Assembly: GCA_036417435.1 (NCBI GenBank) | Contig: CM070908.1 | Coordinates: forward strand, 50,191,090 to 50,255,089 | DNA from: Inia geoffrensis | Lineage: Eukaryota > Chordata > Mammalia > Artiodactyla > Iniidae | DNA: 64,000 nt | Direction: 5' to 3' | The notes under the pieces: generated by a model | What the model saw: only the letters and a program-made list of their open reading frames with translations | What the model was told of the DNA's origin: nothing | The model's database searches: none | Position numbers and translations under genes: made by a program | In this document: one piece after another, positions 10,793 to 22,719 of the stretch | Numbering within the stretch: position 1 is the stretch's first letter | How the letters are laid out: each line of letters opens with the position of its first letter

Positions 10793-10900
10793 GCCAGAGG
10801 TCACAAACTACCCAGCCACCAGCTGAATCTGGCCTACAAACAGGTTGTTTTTGGCTTCTACTTTGAGCTTTTTAAAAAATCAATTGCCTAACTGTTTCTC
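10793..10900 (+). repeat. hAT-type MER fragment
   Basis: 'ccagaggtcacaaacta' and 'gaatctggcctacaaacagg' match the left end of the widespread hAT-derived repeat that begins with an aggggtcggcaaacta-like terminus. Only the left part is present. Confidence 0.5.
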
Positions 10901-11580
10901 ATGAAAATCTCAATCTCAGCATCTCTTGAAAACTCAGAGCCTTTTGGCCACAGTGGGCTTGGCTTCCCTCATGGTGTCAGTCAGCAGAAACTGAAAAGTA
11001 GCCACTGTCCTTTGTGCTCCTCTGCTGTCCCCTGACAAGCCCACCTCCTGGTGCATGTGGGCATGTGAGTTGGCAGAGCCTGGGATAAGCCTCCAGAACA
11101 ACTAACTGGAAAATTGGAGAAACCGAGATGGCAGAGAATGTGACCTTTGGTGTGTAAGGAAATGGGGCCGGCGACTCCCCAAGCCTGGGAGAGGCATGTC
11201 AGAGGTTCAAACAATTGCAGTAAGTTACCCAGGTCTTGGCCTGGACCCTGGGGGCTGGAGGTAGGCAGGCTTCAGAAGGGGCTGGCGATATAGGCACCTC
11301 TGGAGGGGGAGGCAGATGGTGTCAGCCTGATCTTCCTGACTGTTCCTTTGGAATTTGAGCCACGATTCTGGTCTGTCTGGTAGGTGATGACCCCCACCAG
11401 CTGGTGTGCAGGTCCCTCTCACAACACCAATTACTTGGTATTGTAAGACTCAAGATTCCCCTGCTAGAGAATGCCTAACCAACCCAGCAAGTGAGTGCTT
11501 GAGCCAAACTTAATGGACCTTAGGAAAATAAGTAACTGTGACACTGATTGCACCCTGAGTGCCAGAGAGCAATTGCCATC
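10901..11580. other. No recognised feature
   Basis: Unique, moderately GC-rich. Overlapping minus frames 10981-11214 and 11225-11422 have no recognisable domain. Confidence 0.5.
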
Positions 11581-11584
11581 TGTT

Positions 11585-12235
11585 AGAGAAATACTTCGTG
11601 AGTATCTACCATGTACGGGCTCTGAGGCTACAAAGACAGGTCAGACCAACAGTAGTCTTTTCCCTGTGATGCTCTCAGCTGAGGAGTGGAGGCAGATGAA
11701 AGATAATTAGGACACATTGGGTGAATCAAATCCTGCAGCAGCCAGAGGATAAGTAACAGGTCTCTGCTTGGAGAAACACGGGCTTCCCAGAGGAGATGGC
11801 ATTCAGCTGGGCTTAGAAAATGAGGGAGTGTTTACCAAATGAAGAAAAGAAAAAAAGTCATTAGCCACAGGAATCAACTTGTGCAAAGCCAGAGGTTTGC
11901 AGGTTTGCTGAAATGAGCAGCAGTTCAGGGTGGCAAGCACAGCGGGTGGGGTGGGGGGGAGTAAACAAAGTGGTGGGGATCAGAGAAGGGGGCTGGGGTA
12001 AAGTAGTGTCTTCAAGTCAAGGTGTTCAGACCTGAGCTTGTACATTGAATGTCAACTCAATGGGGTATATTATCAACTTTGTTTCTTTGGAAGTCAAATC
12101 TGGCGACACATTAAAGATAGACTAGACAGGAAGAGCTGGAGATGGACAGAGCAATTCTGAGGCCATTTGTAAACCTGAACTAAGGAATAAGGACGTAAGG
12201 GGGAATTTTCTAGAAAGCTCAACACTTGCATTAAA
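11585..12235 (-). repeat. L2, left arm (split by L1)
   Basis: 'gtgagtatctaccatgtacg' (reverse L2 end), 'acttgtgcaaagccagagg', and 'gacaggaagagctggagatg' then 'cctgaactaaggaataagga' follow the antisense L2 order. The element breaks at about 12236 where an L1 begins and resumes at about 19445, so both arms are one ancient insertion. Confidence 0.6.
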
Positions 12236-12237
12236 AG

Positions 12238-14280
12238 GGGAGGTGAGGAAACCTTCAACATAGAGGAGGAGGGAGACACGGAGATCACATTCCTCCACAC
12301 AAATACATCAGAAATACATCCACATGTGGAATAACTCCTACAGAACACCTACTGAACACTGGCAGAAGACCTCAGACATCCCAAAAGGCAAGAAACTCCC
12401 CACATACCTGGGTAGGGCAAAAGAACAAAGAAAAAACAGAGACAAAAGAATAGGGACGGGACCTGCACCAGTGGGAGGGAGCTGTGAAGGAGAAATGGTT
12501 TCCACACACTAGGAAGCCCCTTCGCGGGTGGAGACTGCGAGTGGCGGAGGGCAAAAGCTTCGGAGCTGCGGAGGAGAACACAGCAACAGGGGTGCGGAGA
12601 GCAAAGCGGAAAGATTCCCGCACAGAGGATCAGTGCCAACCAGCACTCATCAGCCTGAGAAACTTGTCTGCTCACCCATCGGGGCGGGCAGGGCTGGGAG
12701 CTGAGGCTCGGACTTCAGTCGGAGCGCAGGGAGAGTACTGGGGATGGCGGCGTGAACACAGCCTGCAGGGGGCTAGTGCACCACAGCCAGCCGGGAGGGA
12801 GTCTCGGGGAAAGCCTGTACCTGCTTAAGAGTCAAGAGACCATTGTTACGGGGTGCGCGAGGAGAGGGGATTCAGAGAACCACCTAAACTAGCTCCAGAG
12901 ACTGGCACGAGCCACAGCTACCAGCACAGACACCAGAGACAGGCATGAAACACGAAGGCTGCTGCTGCAGCCACCAAGAAGCCTGTGTGGAAGCACAGGT
13001 CACTATCCATACCTCCCCTCCTGGGAGCCTGTGCAGCCAGCCACTGCCAAGGTCCCATGATCCAGGGACAACTTCCCCAGGAGAACGCACGGCGTGCCTC
13101 AGGCTGTTGCAACGTCACTCCGCCCTCTGCCACCGCAGGCTCACCACACATTCCATTACCCTCCCTCCTCCCGGCCTGAGTGAGCCAGAGCTCACTAATC
13201 AGCTGCTACTTTAACCGCGTCCTCAGGCGACCTACACGCAGAGGTGGGGCCAAATCCAAAGCTGAGCCCCAGGAGCTGTGCAAACAAAGAAGAGAAAGGG
13301 AAATTTCTCCCAGAAGCCTCAGGAGCAGTGGATTAAATCTCCACAATCAACTTGATGTACCCTGCATCTGTGGAATACCTGAGTAGACAACAAATCATCC
13401 CAAGATTGAGGTGGTGGACTTTGGGAGCAACAATATATATATTTTTCCTTTTTCTCTTTTTGTGAGTGTGTATGTGTATGATTCTTCGGGTAATTTTACC
13501 TGTATAGCTTTGCTTTTACCATTTGTCATTTGTCCTAGGGTTCTCTCTGTGCTTTTTTTTCTTTTTTATAGTATAGTTTTTAGCACTTGTTATCATTGGT
13601 GGATTTGTTTTTTAGTTTGATTGCTCTGTTCTATCTTTATTACTTTTAATTTTTTTTATTTTAAATATTATTTTTTATTTAAAGAACTTTATTTTATTTT
13701 ACTTTATTCTTCCTTCCTTCCTTCCTTCCTTCCTTCCTTCCTTCCTTCCTTCCTTTCTCTTTTTCTCCCTTTTCTTCTGAGCCATGTGGCTGACAGGGTC
13801 ATGGTGCTCCAGGCAGGTGTCAGGCCTGTGCCTCGGAGGAGGGAGAGCCGAGTTCAGGACATTGGTCCACCAGAGACCTCCGGGCTCCACGTAATATCAA
13901 ATGGCAAAATCTCTCCCAGAGATCTCCATCCCAACACTAAGACCCAGTTCCACTGAACAACCAGCAAGCTACACTGTAAAACACCCTATGCAAAGCAACT
14001 AGCAAGACGGGAACTCAACCTCTCCCATTACCAGAGAGGCTGCCTAAAATCTTAATAAGGTCAAAGACAGCCCAAAACACTCCACCGGATTCGGTCCTGC
14101 ACACCAGAAAGACAAGATCCAGCCTCATCCACAAGAACACAGGGACCAGTCCCCTCCACCAGGAAGCCTACACAACCCACTGAACCAACCTTAGCCACTG
14201 GGGGCAGACACCAAAAACAATGGAAAGTACGAACCTGCAGCCTGCGAAAAGGAGACCCCAAACACAGTAAGTTAAGCAAA
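12238..14280 (+). promoter_or_regulatory. L1 5' UTR / internal promoter region
   Basis: About 2 kb of the cetartiodactyl-type L1 5' UTR, with GC-rich blocks (12520-12800, 13010-13330) that would have formed the internal promoter, then a T-rich segment with a TTCC expansion, and the purine-rich stretch leading to the ORF1 ATG. Frames inside it (for example plus 12484-12828 and minus 12349-12675) are not genes. Many expected CpGs appear decayed, which argues against current activity. Confidence 0.8.
13708..13756 (+). repeat. (TTCC)n microsatellite inside L1 5' UTR
   Basis: About twelve tandem TTCC units within the T-rich stretch of the L1 5' UTR. The serine/proline and lysine/glutamate/glycine frames through it are translated repeat. 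Confidence 0.95.
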
Positions 14281-15173
14281 ATGAGAAGACAGAGAAACAC
14301 ACAGCAGATGAAGGAGCAAGGTAAAAATGCATCAGACCAAACAAATGAAGAGGAAACAGGCAGTCTACCTGAAAAAGAATTCAGAATAATGATAGTAAGA
14401 ATGATCCAACACCTTGGAAAAAGAATGGACAAAATACAAGAAATGTTTAACAAGGACCTAGAAGAACTAAAGAACAAACAAGCAATGATGAACAACACAA
14501 TAAATGAAATTTAAAATTCTCTAGAAGGAATCAATAGCAGAATAACTGAGGCAGAAGAACAGGTAAGTGACCTGGAAGATAAAATAGTGGAAATAACTAC
14601 CGCAGCGCAGAATAAAGAAAAAAGAATGAAAAGAATTGAGGACAGCCTCAGAGGCCTCTGAGACAATGTTAAACATACCAACATTTGAACTATAGGGGTC
14701 CCAGAAGAAGAAGAGAAAAAGAAAAGGAATGAGGAAATATTTAAAGAGATTATAGTTGAAAATTTCCCTAATAGGGGAAAGGGCATAGTCAATCAAGTCC
14801 AGGAAATGCAGAACGCCCCATACAGGATAAACCCAAGGAGAAACACACCAAGACACATATTACTCAAACTATCAAAATTAAATACAAAGAAAAAATATTA
14901 AAAGAAGCAGGGGAAAAACAACAAATAACATATAAGGGAATCCCCAAAAGGTTAGCAGCTGATCTTTCAGCAGAAACTCTGCAAGCCAGAACGGAGTGGC
15001 AGGACATCTTTAAAGTGATGAAAGGGGAAAACCTACAACCAAGATTACTCTACCCAGCAAGGATCTCATTCAGTTTCGACGGAGAAATTTAAACCTTTAC
15101 AGACAAGCAAAAGCTAAGAGAATTCAGTACCAGCAAACCAGCTTTACAACAAATGCTAAAGGAACTTCTCTAA
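14281..15173 (+). pseudogene. L1 ORF1 (RNA-binding protein), broken
   Basis: L1 ORF1p is a trimeric RNA-binding chaperone: coiled coil, RRM, C-terminal domain. The ATG at 14281 follows the purine-rich leader and gives a start beginning MRRQRNTQQ, then a heptad-like segment (residues about 35-75). The frame stops at TAA 14512-14514, a point change rather than an indel. Further in-frame TGAs lie at 14659-14661 and 14686-14688; the second sits where a CGA would give TGA by CpG decay. The span to the usual end near 15173 is 893 bases, so at least one indel is also present. The product is certainly lost. Confidence 0.9.
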
Positions 15174-15198
15174 GTGGGAAACACAAGAGAAGAAAAGG

Positions 15199-18100
15199 AT
15201 GTACAATAACAAACCCAAAACAATTAAGAAAATGGTAATAGGAACATACATATCAATAATTACCTTATATGTAAATGGATTAAATGCTCCAACCAAAAGA
15301 CACAGACTAGCTGAATGGATACAAAAACAAGACCAGTATATATGCTGTCTACAAGAGACCCATTTCAGACCTAGGGGCACATACAGACCGAAAGTGAGGG
15401 GATGGAAGAAGATATTCCATGCAAATGGAAATCAAAAGAAAGCTGGAATGGCAATTCTCATATCAGACAAAATAGACTTTAAAATAAAGACTATTACAAG
15501 AAACAAACAAGGACACTACATAATGATCAAGGGATCAATCCAAGAAGAAGATACAACAATTGTAAACATTTATGCACCCAACAAGGAGCACCCCAATACA
15601 TAAGGCAAATGCTAACAGCCATAAAAGGGGAAATCGGCAGTAACACAATCATAGTAGGGGACTTTAACATTCCACTTTCACCAATGGACAGATCATCCAA
15701 AATGAAAATAAATAAGGAAACACAAGCTTTACATGACACATTAAACAAGATGGACTTTATTGATATTTATAGGACATTCCATCCAAAAACAACAGAATAC
15801 ACATTCTTCTCAAGTGCTCATGGAACATTCTCCAGGATAGATCATATCTTGGGTCACAAATCAAGCCTTGGTAAATTTAAGAAAATTGAAATTGTATCAA
15901 ATATCTTCTCTGACCACAACGCTATGAGACTAGATATCAATTACAGGAAAAGATCTGTAAAAAATACAAACACATGGAGGCTAAACAATACATTACCTAA
16001 TAATGAAGTGATCACTGAAGAAATAAAAGAGGAAATAAAAAAATACCTAGAAACAGATGACAATGGAGACACAATGACCCAAAACCTATGGGATGCAGCA
16101 AAAGCAGTTCTAAGAGGGAAGTTTATAGCAACACAATCCTACCTCGAGAAAAAAGAAACACCTCAAATAAACAACCTAATAACCTTATACCTAAAGCAAC
16201 TAGAGAAAGAAGAACAAAACAACCCCCAAAGTTAGCAGAAGGAAAGAAATCATAAAGATCAGATCAGAAATAAATTAAAAAGAAATGAAGGAAACGATAG
16301 CAAAGATCAATAAAACTAAAAGCTGCTTTTTTGAGAAGATAAACAAAATTGATAAACCATTAACCAGACTCATCAAGAGAAAAAGGGAGAAGAGTCAATT
16401 CAATAGAATTAGAAATGAAAAAGGAGAAGTAACAACTGACACTGCAGAAATACAGAGGATCATGAGAGGTTACTACAAGCAACTATATGCCAATAAAATG
16501 CACAACCTGGAAGGAATGGACACATTCTTAAAAAAGCACAACCTACCGAGACTGAACCAGGAAGAAACAGAAAATATAATCAGACCAATCACAAGCACTG
16601 AAATTGAAACTGTGATTAAAAATCTTCCAACAAACAAAAGCCCAGGACCAGATGGTTTCACAGGCGAATTCTATCAAATATTTAGAGAAGATCTAACACC
16701 TATCCTTCTCAAACTCTTCCAAAATATAGCAGAGGGAGGAACACTCCCAAACACATTCTATGAGGCCACCATCACCCTGATACCACAACTAGAGAAAGAT
16801 GTCACAAAGAAAGAAAAATACAGGCCAATATCACAGATGAACATAGAAGCAAAAATCCTCAACAAAATACTAGCAAACAGAATCCAGCAGCACATTAAAA
16901 GGATCATACACCATGACCAAGTGGGGTTTATCCAGGAATGCAAGGATTCTTCAATATATGTAAATCAATCAATGTGATACACCATATCAACAAACTGAAG
17001 GATAAAAACCATATGATCATCTCCATAGATGCAGAAAAAGTGTTAGACAAAATTCAACACCCATTTATGATAAAAACCCTCCAGAAAGTAGGCACAGAGG
17101 GAACTTACCTCAACATAATAAAGGCCACATATGAGAAACCCACAGCCAACATCGTTCTCAATGGTGAAAAACTGAAACCATTTCCACTAAGATCAGGAAC
17201 AAGACAAGGTTGCCCACTCTCACCATTATTATGCAATATAGTTTCGAAGTTTTAGCCACAGCAATCAGAGAAGAAAAAGAAATAAAAGGAATCCAAGGCA
17301 GAAAAGAAGAAGTAAAGCTGTCACTGTTTGCAGATGACATGCAGATGATACTATACATAGAGAATACTAAAGATGCCACCAGAAAACTACTAGAGCTAAT
17401 CAATCAATTTGGTAAAGTAGCAGGATACAAAGTTAATGTACAGAAATCTCTTTCATTCCTATACACCAATGATGAAAAATCTGAAAGTGAAATTAAGAAA
17501 ACACTCCCATTTACCACTGCAACAAAAAGAATAAAATATCTAGGAATAAAGCTACCTAAGGAAACAAAGACCTGTATGCAGAAAGCTGTAAGACACTGAT
17601 GAAAGAAATTAAATATGATACAAACAGATGGAGAGATATACCATGTTCTTGGATTGGAAGAATCAACATTGTGAAAATGACTATACTCCCCAAAGAAAAC
17701 TACAGGTTGAATGCAATCCTTATCAAACTACCAATGGCATTTTTCACAGAACTATAACAAAAAATTTCACAATTTGTATGGAAACACAAAAGACCCCAAA
17801 GAGCCATAGCAATCTTGAGAAAGAAAAACAGAGCTGGAGGAATCAGGAACCCGGACTTCAGCCTATACTACAAACCTATAGTAATCAAGACAGTATGGTA
17901 CTGGCACAGAAACAGAAATATAGATCAATGGAACAGGATAGAAAGCCCAGAGATAAACCCACTCACATATGGTCACCTTATTTTTGACAAAGGAGGCAAG
18001 AACATACAGTGGAGAAACGACAGCCTCTTCAAAAAGTGGTGCTGGGAAAACTGGACAGCTACATGTAAAAGAATGAAATCAGTACACTCCCTAACACCAT

Positions 18101-19053
18101 ACACAAAAATAAACTCAAAGTGGATTAAAGACCTAAATGTAATGCCAGACACTATAAAACTCTTTGAGGAAAACACAGGCAGAACACTCTATGACATAAA
18201 TCACAGCAAGATCCTTTTTGACCCACCTCCTAGAGAAATGGAAATTAAAAACAAAAATAAACAAATGGGACCTAATGAAACCTAAAAGCTTTTGCACAGC
18301 AAAGGAAACCATAAACAAGATGAAAAGACAACACTCAGAATGGGAGAAAATATTTGTAAATGGAGCAACTGACAAAGGATTAATCTCCAAAATTTACAAG
18401 CAGCTCATGAAGCTCAATATCAAAAAAACAAACAACCCAAGAATGGGCAGAAAACCTAAATAGACATTTCTCCCAGGAAGGTATACACACAGCCAAGAAA
18501 CACATGAAAGAATGCTCAACATCACTAATCATTAGAGAAATGCAAATCCAAACTACAGTGAGGTATCACCTCACACTAGTCAGAATGGCCATCATTCAAA
18601 AAATCTAGAAACAATAAATTCTGGAGAGGGTGTGGAGAAAAGGGAACCCTCTTGTACTGTTGGTGGGAATGTAAATTGCTACAACCACTATGGAAAACAG
18701 TAAGGAGGTTCCTTAAAAAACTACAAATAGAACTACCATATGACCCAGCAATCCCACTACTGGGCATATACCCTGAGAAAACCATAATTCAAAAAGACTC
18801 ATGTACCACAATGTTCATTGCAGCTCTATTTACAATAGCCATGACATGGAATCAACCTAATTGTCCATTGGCAGCTGAATGAATAAAGAAGATGTGGCAC
18901 ATATATACAGTGGAATATTACTCAGCCATAAAAAGAAACAAAATTGAGTTATTTGTAGTGAGCTGGATGGACCCAGAGTCTGTCATACAGAGCGAAGAAA
19001 GTCAGAAAGAGAAAAACAAATACCGTATGCTAACACATATATATGGAATCTAA
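15199..19053 (+). pseudogene. L1 ORF2 (endonuclease-reverse transcriptase), broken
   Basis: L1 ORF2p nicks DNA and primes reverse transcription. The N-terminal apurinic-type endonuclease shows QETH (about 15350), GDFN (about 15658) and SDHN (about 15911). The reverse transcriptase follows with YRPIS (about 16820) and the catalytic FADD at 17327-17338. The frame ends with a short HIYGI-type tail and TAA at 19051-19053. The reading frame changes at about 15600, 16240, 16940, 17210 and 17600 and again near 17800 and 18220, so it survives only as consecutive pieces (15199-15603, 15609-16235, 16285-16977 and so on). Catalytic residues remain visible, but no full protein can be made. Confidence 0.92.
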
Positions 19054-19434
19054 AAAAAAAAAAAAAAAAAAAATGGTTATGAAGAACCTAGGAGTAGGAA
19101 AGGAATAATGACACAGGTGTAGCGAATGGACTTGAGGACACGGGGAGGGGGAAGGGTAAGCTGGGATGAAGTGAGAGAGTGGCATGGACATATGTACACT
19201 ATCAAATGTAAAACAGATAGCTAGTGGGAAGCAGCCGTACAGCACAGGGAGATCAGCTCGGTGTTTTGTGACCACCTAGAGGGGCGGGATAGGGAGGGTG
19301 GGAGGGAGACGCAAGAGGGATGAGATATGGGGATATATGTATACATATAGCTGATTCACTCTGTTATAAAGCAGAAACTAACACACCATTGTAAAACAAT
19401 TACACTCCAATAAAGATGTTTAAAAAAAAAAAAA
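19054..19434 (+). repeat. L1 3' UTR and A tail
   Basis: An A-run (19053-19072), then a G-rich segment (19140-19320, 'gggagggggaagggtaag') typical of L1 3' UTRs, then 'ttataaagcagaaactaac', an AATAAA signal near 19411 and an A tail ending at about 19434. The same 3' UTR recurs at 30884-31262. Confidence 0.85.
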
Positions 19435-19444
19435 GTGGGGGTGG

Positions 19445-20380
19445 GAGAGAGAGAACTGCCTCAGCTTTCTGCCTAGGGAGACCGGGTGGATGATGAACCT
19501 ATCAACAGAAAGTAAAAAAACCAATAAAGAACTAAAACCGTGTTTGGGGAAGATGCATCAATAATGAATTGTTTGGGATAAATTTGAAAGAACTGTGGGG
19601 CCTCCAAATGATGCTTTAAAATAGGGTACTAGAGATTCCAAGTCCAAGAGAATGAGAAGGAGATACTAGGACAGAGATTTCATGGATGGTGGATGAAGCC
19701 ACAGGCAAGGCTGACATCGCCAGAAAGAGGAGAAAAGAAAGGCCAGGAAAGAACCTCAGGGAGCCCCAAATGTAAGAAGCAAACAGAGGAGAGGATGCAG
19801 CAACAGGAGAGAGAAAAGACAGTTGGAGAAGCAGGAAAGTAAAGTCTAGACAACAGAAGCAAGATCAAGGGGGAGTTGGGATGGTCACCTTGACGTACTC
19901 GCAGAGGCCAGGCCCGAAGAGATGCACATGGGACAGAGTGATGCAGAGGCCACCACTCAGAGCCACTTCAAGGGGTGGTGGTGGCCAGAGCCAGAATGCA
20001 GTGGGCTGAGGAGCGACCCGAGGGTTTGTGGAAGTAGAGATGGCCAAGGTGAAATATTAATTCAAAAAGCTTGATGTTAAAGATGAGGAGAGAGTCAGAG
20101 GCATGATGTGGCCTGCGGTGGTGGTGTTTCAGCTTTGTCTTGCTTTTCAGACTTCGGGGTGGGGGGGAAAGTTGGGGGGCAGGACTTGAGAATATTTTCA
20201 GGGAGCGGGAAGGACCTGGTGAAAAGAGTCTTGCTGACAGTGCAGCGGAGGGGCCTCTGGATCGTGCTCCAGTGAGGCCATCATCTGGGACTGAGGGAGG
20301 AACCACAGGCCATCTGGTTTCACAGGTGTCATGGGAGGGAAGGTGACTTGAGGGAATGTCTCTGGAAACGTCACATCCCC
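19445..20380 (-). repeat. L2, right arm (split by L1)
   Basis: Continues the antisense L2 reverse-transcriptase region interrupted at 12235: 'gagaccgggtggatgatg', 'gtttggggaagatgc', 'gatgaagccacaggc', 'gaacctcagggagcccc' keep the expected order. Frames 19968-20384 and others here are shadows. Confidence 0.55.
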
Positions 20381-20391
20381 CCAAGACTTGT

Positions 20392-20505
20392 TATGCCCCA
20401 GCAGGTGGGTGGCATTCCCCCAGGACCCACCAAATCAGAATATCTGGGAGACAGGCCCATAACCTGCATTTAAAACCAGCACCTTGGGGCGACCGTGTGA
20501 GAAAG
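20392..20505. repeat. MER5-like hAT fragment
   Basis: 'accaaatcagaatatctggg' followed by 'cataacctgcatttaaaacc' matches the middle and right half of MER5-type elements. Confidence 0.5.
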
Positions 20506-20511
20506 GCCAGG

Positions 20512-20735
20512 GAGTGACAGTGGAAAGAGTGGCCTCTGAACCAAAGTGCCTGTATCCAGCTCTCATCTCTGCCTCTAACCAGCTGTGTGATCTTGGAAAA
20601 CTTATGAAGGGTCTCTGTGCCCCTTCTGGTTAGTGAGGATGATAGCACCTACTCCACAGGAGGACTGCTGGGGAGTAAATGAGTTGGCCGCCTATGGAAC
20701 ACATTTGCAGTCGTGTCTAACACATAAGAAATGCA
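20512..20735 (+). repeat. MIR SINE, near full length
   Basis: Forward order: 'agtggcctctgaaccaaagt', 'taaccagctgtgtgatcttg', 'gtgaggatgatagcacctac', 'gtgtctaacacataagaaat'. Confidence 0.8.
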
Positions 20736-20744
20736 TGCAGACTG

Positions 20745-21240
20745 AAAAAAAAAGCACAACCTAAAAGCTGAGACATATTTCATTTGGTGGACTTGCTGAG
20801 GACTTAATCCCGGGATGCAGCCTCTCAGACAGCTCTGAGGGACAGCTCCGAAGAGGTAAGGGAGGAGCCAGGATATACAAGGGGTTTTGTAATAAAAACC
20901 AGGTAGTTGGAACATCAAAAGTTTATTGTTAATTAAAGAAAACCAAACCTCTCAAGTTAAGGAATTTAATGCTTTTCTATGTGTGGGAAGATGCAAGAAT
21001 ATGGGATCACTGAAATCACTCCTCTGATATGCACCTTAGCTATCCAGGGCCAGTATCCTGTTTTTCTCCACCCTAAGTCCCCTCAGGATGCACAGTCGGG
21101 CAGCTGCAGAGGCTGCTGGCTTGATGGCCCCAACATCCTTTGTTTACTGATATGGCAGGCAACATTCTTGGTCCACATGCACAAGAATGTGAACATTTAT
21201 TGTTTTTCCCACACCGTCTGCCATAATAATTCTGCTTACA
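20745..21240. repeat. LTR-like repeat of the cetartiodactyl type
   Basis: The run from 'gctgaggacttaat' through 'gcagcctctcagacagctct', 'aagggaggagccaggatata', 'ttattgttaattaaagaaaa' and 'ggcaggcaacattcttg' resembles a long-terminal-repeat sequence that I recall from cattle and sheep DNA. I cannot name the family or fix its orientation. There is no internal retroviral coding sequence beside it, so it would be a solo LTR. Confidence 0.45.
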
Positions 21241-21242
21241 GT

Positions 21243-21660
21243 TTGCCCACAAATCACCTGGGGTAGCTTGTTAAAATGCCAAATTCCACTGCTGAGACTC
21301 CAGAGATTATGATGGAGTTGGTCTTGGTCTAAGGTCAGAGCTTGAAACTCTACATTTCGTTTTTTTACTTTTTCAATATTTATTTTTTTATTTTGGCTGT
21401 GCTGGGTCTTAGTTGCGGCATGCAGGATCTCTGTTGCGGCGTGCGGGCTTCTTAGTTGCAGCGTGCGAACTCTTTAGTTGCAGCATGTGGGATCTAGTTC
21501 CCCGACCAGGGATCAAACTTGAGCCCCCTGTATTGGGAGCACGGAGTCTTACCCACTGGACCACCAGGGAAGTCCTGAAAATCTGCATTTTAAGCAAGTC
21601 CCTCCTCTTCCCAGATGATTCTGGTGCAAGTGGGCACAAGGACCACACTTCTAGAATCAC
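21243..21660. repeat. MER5-like element interrupted by a CHR-1 SINE
   Basis: Left part 'aatcacctggggtagcttgt' then 'taaaatgccaaattcc' (to 21357); right part 'aatctgcattttaagcaag' then 'gatgattctggtgcaagtgg' (from 21577). The break lies exactly at the SINE and shows a target-site duplication. Confidence 0.75.
21358..21576 (-). mobile_element. CHR-1-type SINE (short)
   Basis: Reverse complement of a tRNA-derived SINE: poly(T)/AT tail at the left, the internal 'tcttagttgcggcatgc' repeats, B box as 'gatcaaac', and head 'ccaccagggaagtcc' at the right. Flanked by the imperfect duplication gaaactctacattt (21344-21357) and gaaaatctgcattt (21577-21590), 12 of 14 matching. The shorter body than the other CHR-1 copies reflects internal loss. 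Confidence 0.85.
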
Positions 21661-22715
21661 TGGTCTGTAGGACTAGCCAACAGGCTGGCTGTGCCTCATT
21701 CCCAGCTCTGCCCACACATGGGAGGGTCAAGATGGCCTCAAGGTCTTGAGGGGGCCTCACAAGAGTCCACAAAAAGAAATGAAAGGGCTGCCAATTAGAG
21801 CTAATTGTGACAATTCTAAAAACAACTTTCACTCTTAAAAACCCTTGACTCTGAAACTATTTTCACCCAAATTAGTCATTTGTCTACCTTAATTGCTACT
21901 GGTGTTTTCTTTGGGGGCAAAGAAACTTTGAAAAGAGATACGTGTGATTATGTAGGAACTAAGTTTCAGGGACATGAGGTCATTTTTTGGTGAATTTATA
22001 GCACGGCTGTCCCTGTATATGTTGGTTTCAAACCTGACATTTTAAAAAAACAAGAACTGTAAGAATGTAAATGGGCACAGCAAACCAAACATTTTCTTCC
22101 AATTGGGTAGTGGTTCCACAATTTCAGCTTGAGTACTCAGTAAAGAGATGGTTATTTATTTTCCTAAGTCAAAGTAATGGAAAAAATGATTGGAGGTGAA
22201 ATTAGGTTTCTCCTGGCAACTCTATGTAATGAAGGGTAATTGAAAAGGAGAGGCCAGGTGTCTGGCCTCCTGTGTGCAATGCAAATGAGGCTCATTATTT
22301 GCTAGGGTTTTTTCTGGGCAACTTTTAGTTAACTTACCTTGAGACCTGGCTTCTCCTGCTGAGGAAAGGGGGTGGTCTAGCGGGTCAGCTTCTACTCTGC
22401 CCCAGCCACAGTGAATTCGTATTAATTTACCAGGGTTCTCTGTATTTTGGATTAAAAACATTTGAGTTTTGCTGGCTTAACGAGGCTTCTAGAATCATTG
22501 ACCTGAGGTTGCAAACAGGCTGTCTAAAGCCATCGCTGGCCCACAGAGGTGCTTTCCTTGTGTTTTTAACATTTCTAAATAGTCGCTAGGTTTTTTTCTT
22601 AACTGAGAGACTTCACATTAAATTCAGATTTCAAGCTCTTAAAAAAATATAGGGTCATGACCCAGATTCCTGCATGTTTACAACTAGTACCCACTGCTCC
22701 CTTTATACAGGAAAG
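21661..22715. other. No recognised feature
   Basis: Unique sequence, A/T-rich in 21840-22210. No frame over about 80 codons and none with a recognisable motif. Confidence 0.5.
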
Positions 22716-22719
22716 GTAG

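Larger units (their letters stand above)
12238..19434 (+). mobile_element. Near full-length L1 retrotransposon (dead)
   Basis: About 7.2 kb with all parts in order: GC-rich 5' UTR, ORF1, ORF2, 3' UTR with AATAAA, and a short A tail. L1 moves by target-primed reverse transcription using the ORF2 endonuclease and reverse transcriptase. Both ORFs here carry several stops and frameshifts, so it cannot move by itself. It lies inside an L2. An imperfect 15-base match (12234-12248 against 19430-19444, about 12 of 15) could be the decayed target-site duplication. Its family is the one seen again at 28076-31262. Confidence 0.93.

Noticed and set aside
14061..14498. 145-codon minus-strand frame over the L1 5' UTR/ORF1
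   Set aside because: Antisense shadow of L1 ORF1; the leucine/serine-rich peptide is the complement of a purine-rich coding strand.
17210..17599. Reverse transcriptase as part of a retron or defence system
   Set aside because: It is the FADD-containing piece of a decayed mammalian L1 ORF2 with endonuclease upstream and L1 3' UTR downstream.
19968..20384. 138-codon minus-strand frame
   Set aside because: Runs along the decayed L2 right arm in sense direction of that element; it is residual L2 text, not a host gene.
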